From Legionellaceae bacterium UBA6148 (GTDB lineage Bacteria; Pseudomonadota; Gammaproteobacteria; Legionellales; Legionellaceae): a stretch of DNA of 8,177 nucleotides. Made by a program: the position numbers and the translations under genes. This document shows, piece by piece, positions 1-4,295 of the stretch (position 1 is its first letter; the number at the start of each line of letters is the position of its first letter). The notes below the pieces were generated by a model. It saw only the letters and a list, made by a program, of their open reading frames with translations. It searched no databases and had not been told where the DNA came from. The stretch is from NCBI GenBank assembly GCA_002423125.1, contig DIUW01000035.1, positions 1 through 8,177 of the forward strand. Reading direction: 5' to 3'.

Positions 1-1428
1 ACGATGCATGATGTTCTCTTCTTCGGGCATGTAGAGGAGGTTATTGACCATGTATGCAGCTAAAGAATCGCTAGGCTGAAGAACTTTTTTAAGTCCATCT
101 ATTTCAAAATTTATCGACATATTCATATCATACACAGAAGACATGAATAATGAGAAAAAGTCCTCCGCCGGATAAAAATAGGGTTCGGCTAAATCTGAAG
201 TTATATCATCTTCAAGTTTGGTCTGATGATGGTCGTAAAAAAAGTAGTAACCATAACATTGATCACCTACATAGTGCGTACAAGCCAAAACAGGTGATTC
301 AAATCCGCTAAACAATTCGCCAAGCATAAAAATTTTGGCCCTTGACTGATCTACAGTTGCTAATGTCTCATCAGCGTTTTCGAGGTTATTTGCAAAGTTT
401 ATTTCACGACGCTTGATAAATAATGGCTTCCATTCCTTATGGTATTGATCAAAAAGTATCTCCAGATCAATAAACATTTCTGAATTAACTAGAATAGGCA
501 GCCTGTCAACGTTATAACCATATGCTTGAATAGCATCGAAAAAAACTTGCCAGAACTGCTCTGCTTCCATTTCCCAAACCAATTCCGTTCCAAGTGAACT
601 TGTATCTTTACCTTCAAAATCATCAATACTACTGATAAATAACTGAAGAGTATTAATAAGATTCTCTTTTTCGGATAAAGACTCGTCGTGATTGATTGGT
701 ATCCTAAAGAAATCTGAAACCGCAACAGGCTTCTTTATTGTTGCCAATCTTACACAGGGCGCAATACCATTGTTCCAGCGATTATCGTCGCAAAATCTCA
801 TCATAGCCGGAAGATGAGCCCGTTCACCTGGCTTCGCGATAGCAACTGTTGTACCAACTGGACCTATGGTAGCCGTCGAAAATTGTTCTAACCACTCATA
901 CATCCAGCGCAAATCAACACTTTTTCGAACTTCATCGACTACCTTATCTAAGATTGCGCCTAGTTCCTTCCTTTGCTCTAAGGTAATGGTGTCCATCAAA
1001 GACTGATTATAGTCGTATGAAGTATTTCGTATAAATCGAATAAAGCAATAACCCTTTTGGGTTCCTCGTGACTTTAAAAATAAATCATCAAGTTTTTTCA
1101 AAATTTCCAAATACATCCTAGGAGAAGCGGCAAGACCCATAGAATTCTGCACTTCCCCATCCAAAAGAATCAGTGTTTTGCGCTTCTTTTGTAAACTTTC
1201 GGATACGTCCTTCTTAAATGTCAGATCAAATAATCTAGCGAAATTAAACTTTGGTTCTTCTAAACGATATTCATCGAAAAGTCTTCCCAAATTTTGGGCA
1301 AACAAACTGCGATCCGAGAGACTTATTTTTGTAGTTGCGCTAATTTTTTCAACAGCCAATTTTGCGTGATTAATCTGCTCAGCATAGCTCTCTTCGTAGT
1401 CTTTCATTTTATCATTAGTATGGTTCAT
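1..1428 (-). CDS. large protein of unrecognised family, C-terminus outside the window
   Basis: Reading from ATG at 1428 toward the left edge gives 476 uninterrupted codons with no stop, so the gene continues out of the window. The protein begins MNHTNDKMKDYEESYAEQIN. I see no signal peptide or clear membrane segment, and no catalytic motif I can name. The first 80 residues are charged and helical-looking. Residues about 81-100 contain a hydrophobic strand followed by DGEVQNS (KTLILLDGEVQNS), and the visible C-terminal part is rich in Asp, Glu and aromatics. The start is well supported: the ATG overlaps the TAA of the upstream 95-aa gene (TAATG), typical of translational coupling, so the two should be one operon. 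Function is unknown. Because it is coupled to a small DUF4258-like protein inside an island, I infer a toxin-antitoxin-like or defence role only tentatively. Confidence 0.85.
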   Translation of the reverse strand, partial: MNHTNDKMKDYEESYAEQINHAKLAVEKISATTKISLSDRSLFAQNLGRLFDEYRLEEPKFNFARLFDLTFKKDVSESLQKKRKTLILLDGEVQNSMGLAASPRMYLEILKKLDDLFLKSRGTQKGYCFIRFIRNTSYDYNQSLMDTITLEQRKELGAILDKVVDEVRKSVDLRWMYEWLEQFSTATIGPVGTTVAIAKPGERAHLPAMMRFCDDNRWNNGIAPCVRLATIKKPVAVSDFFRIPINHDESLSEKENLINTLQLFISSIDDFEGKDTSSLGTELVWEMEAEQFWQVFFDAIQAYGYNVDRLPILVNSEMFIDLEILFDQYHKEWKPLFIKRREINFANNLENADETLATVDQSRAKIFMLGELFSGFESPVLACTHYVGDQCYGYYFFYDHHQTKLEDDITSDLAEPYFYPAEDFFSLFMSSVYDMNMSINFEIDGLKKVLQPSDSLAAYMVNNLLYMPEEENIMHR

Positions 1429-1715
1429 TAGTGCATCCAATAGTCGCTTTTAAATTTACCTTTCTTATGAGCTACGGTAACCACCGTATCACCAGCACAG
1501 ATAACGTAAATATTCTTAATTCTATCTAGTAAGTTTTTGCTCACACCAACCTCAGAAATCAGAAATTTTATATCTCTTTCTTCCAAAAAGATTAGCTCAC
1601 ACCCTTTTTGGAAATGACAAGTACCATAACGTGTAACGAGATCGACAACAGCTTTCGTTATGCCTCGTTGTCTGCAACGCTGTTGAGCATGAAGTGTAAG
1701 TCTATACGATTCCAT
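1428..1715 (-). CDS. small DUF4258-like protein
   Basis: A 95-aa protein. I place the start at ATG 1715 because GGAGG (1721-1725) lies 5 nt upstream; the longer reading from GTG 1775 has no comparable ribosome binding site. Seen: an N-terminal LTLHAQQRCRQRGI (residues 6-19), a central G-x-x-H-F segment, and a C-terminal VVTVAHKKGKFK (78-89). This order, H-A-x-x-R-x-x-Q-R-G-I early and a T-V-x-H-K strand near the end, matches DUF4258-type small proteins as I know them. That family is often found beside toxin-antitoxin and other two-gene modules, and its biochemical role is not firmly settled. The stop codon overlaps the ATG of the large downstream gene (TAATG), implying coupled expression and perhaps a complex. 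It could instead be a RelE-like or other small nuclease-fold protein; I am fairly sure it is a real gene and moderately sure of the family. Confidence 0.8.
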   Translation of the reverse strand: MESYRLTLHAQQRCRQRGITKAVVDLVTRYGTCHFQKGCELIFLEERDIKFLISEVGVSKNLLDRIKNIYVICAGDTVVTVAHKKGKFKSDYWMH

Positions 1716-1794
1716 TTGCGCCTCCATTGATTGGTGACGTAACAATAAACGGTTTTTATGTGTATAATTAACCACTTTTTTAGAGTGTTTTACA

Positions 1795-1828
1795 GAGTAA
1801 CTTATATGCTTATTTTGGAGTAACTTAT
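1795..1828. promoter_or_regulatory. tandem 11-bp direct repeats upstream of the two-gene unit
   Basis: GAGTAACTTAT occurs exactly twice, at 1795-1805 and 1818-1828, with 23 bp between repeat starts, about two helical turns. Read toward the gene pair it is ATAAGTTACTC. It sits 80-115 bp ahead of the chosen start codon (1715). A TATACA-like -10 candidate lies between the repeats and the gene, at about 1760-1768 on the minus strand. This looks like a two-site operator, but the binding protein is unknown. Confidence 0.4.
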
Positions 1829-1859
1829 CATTAAATCACGAGTATTGTATTTTTGTTCA

Positions 1860-1896
1860 GACGTCATCGCATTCTTGAGTAGCACATCGATTTAGA
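1860..1896 (+). repeat. left terminal inverted repeat of the IS remnant
   Basis: It begins GACGTCA and runs to TTTAGA. It is the imperfect inverted counterpart of 2691-2727, including the shared pattern TT-x-TTGA-x-TA-x-CAC-x-T-x-G-x-TTTAGA. IS3-family transposases bind such ends. The outer boundary is uncertain by a few bases. Confidence 0.6.
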
Positions 1897-1927
1897 TGTC
1901 CAATACCCTAGATGAAGGAGATTGGAT

Positions 1928-2190
1928 ATGAAAAAACGCTACACAGACGAACAGATCATTGGTTTTTACACGAAGCCGAGAGCGGTTTACCGATTAAAGA
2001 GCTTTGTCGCCGCCATGGCTTCTCGGAGCAGAGTTTTTATTTATGGCGCAATAAGTTTGGCGGCATGAATATTAGTGATGCCAAGCGTATAAGAGAATTA
2101 GAAAGCGAAAATACGCGATTGAAAAAGCTCCTTGCCGAATCACTTTTGGAGCTCGAAGTGAGCCGCGAGGTATTACGAACAAAGTGTTAA
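1928..2190 (+). pseudogene. IS407-group transposase OrfA, frameshifted
   Basis: The ancestral start is ATG 1928 (MKKRYTDEQIIGF), preceded by a purine-rich AGGAGATTGG. The frame then breaks: the T-run at 1963-1967 has five Ts where six would be needed to continue into HEAESGLPIKELCRRHGF. From there the helix-turn-helix part (IKELCRRHGFSEQSFYLWRNKFGG) and the leucine-zipper-like ENTRLKKLLAESLLELEV read on to a stop at 2188-2190. OrfA normally supplies the DNA-binding and dimerisation part of the IS3-family transposase. A longer reading from ATG 1912 bypasses the lesion but gives a foreign N-terminus, and I consider it an artefact. Close resemblance to IS407-group OrfA makes the identification secure. 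Confidence 0.85.
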
Positions 2191-2696
2191 CTACACCGGC
2201 TCGCCGCGACGTTGTGCGGTATGTGCAAAGTCGTGGCCTGAGTTAGCGCATCGCCATAGGCGCTATGGTGCCAGTAAGATTTATTTAAAATTGCGTCAAC
2301 AAGGCTTATTGGTCAATTACAAACGCGTTGGGCGGCTGTACCGAGAATATCGCACAGGAGCGTCCTCTTCCTCAGGTGATCCGCACGGATAACGGCAAAG
2401 AGTTCTGTGGTCGAGCCATGCTGAGCTGGGCACATGGCCCTAGTGTCAAACTATGCCTTATCGAACCCGGTAAGCCGAATCAAAATGCCTATGTTGAATC
2501 GTTTAATGGACGCTTTCGAGACGAATGTTTAAACGAAAATTGGTTTATTAACCTTCGTCATGCGCAGTTGGTCATCGAACAATTGCGCCGAGAATACAAC
2601 GATGAACGACCTAAGAAAGCACTCAATGGGCTGACACCAACAAAGTATGCCGAACAATTAATGAAAAATATGGCTATATTTACCGACGGACTCTAA
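2184..2696 (+). pseudogene. IS407-group transposase OrfB (DDE integrase), internally deleted
   Basis: The reading starts in the -1 frame relative to OrfA (VLTTPARRDVVRYVQSRGLS) and hits a stop at 2244-2246. It resumes in another frame (AHRHRRYGASKIYLKLRQQG, KRVGRLYRE) to about 2345. It then jumps frame again to LPQVIRTDNGKEF and KPNQNAYVESFNGRFRDEC, ending at 2694-2696. The second Asp (RTDNG) and the final Glu (VESFNGR) of the DDE triad remain. The segment with the first Asp, normally lying between the YRE and LPxVIRTDNG blocks, has been deleted, and a further stretch before AHRHRRYG is also missing. The protein is therefore non-functional. Family identification rests on these conserved blocks. 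Confidence 0.85.
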
Positions 2697-2727
2697 AGCC
2701 AAGTGTTATTCAAAAAGGGGTGACGTC
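2691..2727 (-). repeat. right terminal inverted repeat of the IS remnant
   Basis: On the minus strand it reads GACGTCACCCCTTTTTGAAT and continues to TTTAGAG. It overlaps the orfB stop codon at 2694-2696 and pairs imperfectly with 1860-1896. Its outer edge is the point where the helicase reading frame is lost. Confidence 0.6.
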
Positions 2728-2832
2728 GGTTTTGGTCTTACCCGAGCCAGCACCCGCCAGCACCAGCGTGTGTGGTGCTGTGGTGGTAACGGCTTTGAGT
2801 TGTTGTGGGTTGAGATCTTGGGTGTGGGTCAT
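2710..2832 (-). pseudogene. 5' fragment of a UvrD/Rep-type superfamily 1 helicase
   Basis: From ATG 2832 the translation includes LNPQQLKAV, then HTLVLAGAGSGKTKT. LNxxQxxAV is the Q-motif region, and LVLAGAGSGKT is the Walker A motif of UvrD/PcrA/Rep helicases, ATP-driven 3'-5' DNA unwinding enzymes. About 36 codons are native; the frame then enters the IS right end (DVTPF) and stops at 2710-2712. The full family length is about 650-750 residues, so nearly everything is missing, and sequence left of the IS shows no helicase continuation. The fragment cannot function. Helicases of this family occur both as housekeeping repair proteins and as parts of defence modules; too little is left to say which this was. 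Confidence 0.8.
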
Positions 2833-2914
2833 GACATCTCTTTCGTTACGTTGCTTAAATTTGTTATAAACAATTTAACGACTCATGTCGATGGATTCGG
2901 ATTTCATAACTCGG

Positions 2915-2940
2915 GTTGCTATTCCCACGGGAATAACAAC
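2915..2940. repeat. 26-bp near-perfect palindrome ahead of the helicase fragment
   Basis: Arms GTTGCTATTCCC (2915-2926) and GGGAATAACAAC (2929-2940) are separated by AC. Eleven of twelve positions are complementary and the twelfth can wobble in RNA. It lies 83 bp upstream of the helicase ATG and downstream of the small gene at 3010-3327. No T-run follows on either strand, so it is not a standard terminator. An operator for a dimeric regulator (core TATTCCC-AC-GGGAATA) or an RNA hairpin fits better. Confidence 0.5.
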
Positions 2941-3009
2941 GCGAATCTCCAATCATTTAGCGTTATTTTCAGATGCTTGATCATCTTCGCTGTCTACAGA
3001 ATCCTCTGG

Positions 3010-3327
3010 TTACTCTTCATCGGGATCTTTTTGGTATATTGAAAAACTACATTCATATTGAGACCCTCTAACGGATTGTCTGGAAAATACGTCATCTTCC
3101 ATATGTTCGAAGAACATGATCGACAGTCCACCAACTGCATGCATACAATCTATCAATTCCTCTAGCAAAGCTTGCCCTACTTCAGCCTTCATACTTAAAC
3201 GTTCAACTTCAGCAATTTTAGTTTTTACGCGTGCTAGGTTTTCAGCCAAAAGTGGTGTACCACGAAATATATTTGGGTACATCCGCCCGAGCGTGTCCAG
3301 ATCAGTAATTACTTCGCGTTCATCCAT
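3010..3327 (-). CDS. small conserved-looking protein, paralog 1 of a tandem pair
   Basis: A 105-aa protein of no family I recognise. The start ATG 3327 is preceded by GAGGA (3336-3340) with 8-nt spacing, identical in arrangement to its paralog at 3641-4006. The two share VITDLD, Y-x-N-x-FRGTP-x-LAE, a helical EVERLSM segment, G-x-ALL-x-x-L-x-DCMHA, and GLS-x-MFF-x-x-M-x-D. These conserved residues (FRGTP, DCMHA, MFF) suggest a compact mostly helical soluble protein; no signal peptide or membrane segment is seen. After the TAA at 3010-3012 the same frame continues for 18 acidic codons (PEDSVDSEDDQ) to TGA at 2953-2955. This resembles the acidic tail of the paralog, so the gene may be shortened by a nonsense change. 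A dyad at 3379-3396 probably controls it. Function is unknown. Confidence 0.75.
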   Translation of the reverse strand: MDEREVITDLDTLGRMYPNIFRGTPLLAENLARVKTKIAEVERLSMKAEVGQALLEELIDCMHAVGGLSIMFFEHMEDDVFSRQSVRGSQYECSFSIYQKDPDEE

Positions 3328-3378
3328 AAAAACAGTCCTCTGTTGGTTTAAATGGTTTGTAAAGAGGCTATCAGGGTG

Positions 3379-3396
3379 ATGAGACAGAATGTGTCA
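3379..3396 (-). promoter_or_regulatory. 17-bp dyad operator/promoter block of paralog 1
   Basis: TGAGACA-GAA-TGTGTCA (3380-3396) is an inverted repeat with one mismatch between its 7-bp arms, and contains the perfect core GACA-N5-TGTC. The same sequence, with the preceding A, recurs exactly at 4062-4079 ahead of the paralogous gene. On the minus strand here it reads TTGACA at its left edge, a consensus -35 hexamer, though a matching -10 is not obvious. It lies 52 bp upstream of ATG 3327. A dimeric repressor or activator is inferred. Confidence 0.5.
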
Positions 3397-3569
3397 AGTA
3401 TTTTGATTTCTTCGAGGTCCGCATTAATCCTGCTAGGGCAGCCTGCATAGGTGAAATAGATGCTCTATCCCCATGGGTATAGCCATGCCGAATACGATCA
3501 CACATCATCAGCGGCTTCGCCACAAAAATGCGGTAGATCATATCGCTGGTGCCATTACAGGAAATATTC

Positions 3570-3594
3570 GTGACGTAACCAATGGCTACGTCAC
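3570..3594. repeat. 25-bp near-perfect palindrome inside the start-less open stretch
   Basis: Arms GTGACGTA (3570-3577) and TACGTCAC (3587-3594) are perfect, and the spacer holds a further CCA-A-TGG symmetry (3579-3585). Only the pair 3578/3586 breaks the dyad. Its TGACGTCA-like half-sites resemble regulator binding sites, but no gene start lies nearby. It could be a cruciform-prone element or a coincidence within former coding sequence. Confidence 0.4.
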
Positions 3595-3640
3595 AAATAC
3601 CATTCGCATAAGGCTTTAATGACCGCGTTAGGACGTGATA

Positions 3641-4006
3641 TTAATGCGATTGATCAGATTCGCTGCCAGCAGTAGCATCGAACGCCGGCTCTACGTCCTC
3701 CGGAGCGCTGTCAAAGGTAGAGAACATATAGCCATACCCATACTCTTCATAAAACTTCTCGCTACTTACGCCATCCTGCATATATTTGAAGAACATCGCA
3801 GACAAGCCACAACTGGCATGCATGCAATCTGTTAGTTGGTCGAGCAAAGCTTCCCCTACAGTAGGCTGCATACTCAAACGCTCGATTTCAGCAACCGCGT
3901 TTTTTAAGAATTCTAAGCCCTCGGCCAAGCGCGGTGTCCCACGAAATACATTTTGATAAATTGGGCCGGTTGAATCCAAATCTGTGACAATCTCAACTTT
4001 TACCAT
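3641..4006 (-). CDS. small conserved-looking protein, paralog 2 of a tandem pair
   Basis: A 121-aa protein starting MVKVEIVTDLDSTGPIY. I prefer ATG 4006 over the more upstream ATG 4063 because GAGGA (4015-4019) precedes it by 8 nt, exactly as in paralog 1, and because the aligned proteins start together there. Shared blocks are V-x-TDLD, Y-x-NVFRGTP-x-LAE, EIERLSM, G-EALLDQL-DCMHA and GLSAMFF. The C-terminal 40 residues diverge: a Tyr/Gly-rich stretch (YEEYGYGYMFS), then a disordered-looking acidic/Ser tail (SAPEDVEP to SESDQSH). The gene probably has its own promoter, since the operator-like dyad 4062-4079 lies 56 bp upstream. No recognised domain; function is unknown. Duplication of both gene and control region suggests dosage or divergence of partner specificity, which is inference. 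Confidence 0.75.
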   Translation of the reverse strand: MVKVEIVTDLDSTGPIYQNVFRGTPRLAEGLEFLKNAVAEIERLSMQPTVGEALLDQLTDCMHASCGLSAMFFKYMQDGVSSEKFYEEYGYGYMFSTFDSAPEDVEPAFDATAGSESDQSH

Positions 4007-4061
4007 AACAGCAGTCCTCATTTTGTGGCTTTTAGTAAAGCCGACTGAGATTACCTCGGAC

Positions 4062-4079
4062 ATGAGACAGAATGTGTCA
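4062..4079 (-). promoter_or_regulatory. 17-bp dyad operator/promoter block of paralog 2
   Basis: An exact 18-base match to 3379-3396 (A + TGAGACA-GAA-TGTGTCA), located 56 bp upstream of ATG 4006. The sequence between dyad and ribosome binding site is otherwise largely diverged from that of paralog 1. Preservation of this block alone, together with the GAGGACTG leader, argues that it is functional. Confidence 0.5.
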
Positions 4080-4256
4080 GCTACATTTATAGACGCCAGG
4101 CTAAGCGACTAACTGAGCTATACTCGGCATCAAAACTACGTGTCTTCATCTTTGCCACTGCCGAGGATTATAGGCCGCTACCGGAAGATTTTATTGAATC
4201 TTAGGGTCAAACAGTGACCACCACGAGTATGACAATTTGTGTGGTATTACAACTAA

Positions 4257-4284
4257 AAGGGGCATACAGGCCTATATGCCCCTT
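4257..4284 (-). terminator. intrinsic terminator of the GmrSD-like gene
   Basis: A 10-bp perfect stem, AAGGGGCATA (4257-4266) with TATGCCCCTT (4275-4284), closes an 8-nt loop that itself contains AGGCCT. Read on the minus strand it ends CCCCTTTTAGTT, and it starts 12 nt after the stop codon at 4296. The plus-strand side lacks a T-run, so it serves the minus-strand gene. Confidence 0.85.
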
Positions 4285-4295
4285 GGATGAACTAA

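Larger units (their letters stand above)
1860..2727 (+). mobile_element. decayed IS3-family (IS407-group) insertion sequence
   Basis: An insertion-sequence remnant of about 870 bp, whereas intact IS407-group elements are about 1.2 kb. It contains orfA-like and orfB-like transposase sequence in the usual overlapping order on the plus strand. Imperfect terminal inverted repeats lie at 1860-1896 and 2691-2727. Both start GACGTCA inward, and after a 1-nt offset the arms agree at most positions through TTTAGA. At least three lesions exist: a 1-nt loss in the orfA T-run and two internal orfB deletions that remove the first catalytic Asp region. It cannot transpose by itself. No matching short target duplication is visible at the two edges, and the interrupted helicase does not resume on the left, so a deletion or rearrangement followed insertion. 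Exact ends are approximate. Confidence 0.85.
3371..3640 (-). pseudogene. 89-codon open stretch without a start codon, possible gene relic
   Basis: On the minus strand an 89-codon frame without stops lies between the two paralogs, in the same frame as the stop codon of paralog 2, and ends with TGA at 3371-3373. It reads from LTRSLKPYANGICDVAIGYV through YRIFVAKPLMMCDRIRHGYT to THSVSSP. The composition looks like real protein (CDRIRHGYTHGD, MQAALAGLMRTSKK). There is no ATG, GTG or TTG in frame before the middle, and no ribosome binding site. Its end overlaps the dyad at 3379-3396. It may be the 3' remnant of a lost gene, or a former extension. I do not recognise the family; it could also be chance. 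Confidence 0.35.

Noticed and set aside
489..725. 78-codon open frame on the minus strand
   Set aside because: It lies in another frame inside the continuous 476-codon frame of the large gene, with no ribosome binding site.
1912..2190. 92-aa reading of the transposase OrfA from ATG 1912
   Set aside because: The first 18 or so residues do not match the family, whereas ATG 1928 in the other frame gives the expected MKKRYTDEQIIGF, so this is a frameshift and not a new start.
2770..3042. 90-codon plus-strand frame rich in Phe, Ile and Leu
   Set aside because: It is antisense to the helicase N-terminus with its Walker A motif and to the end of paralog 1; the hydrophobicity is a by-product of the opposite strand.
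4007..4063. ATG 4063 as the start of paralog 2
   Set aside because: It lies at the edge of the operator-like dyad, lacks a good ribosome binding site, and the added residues have no counterpart in paralog 1.
4109..4120. tRNA-like TAGCTCAGTTAG on the minus strand, resembling a D-arm
   Set aside because: No matching D-stem closure, acceptor stem or GGTTCGAATC-type T-arm follows at the right distance.
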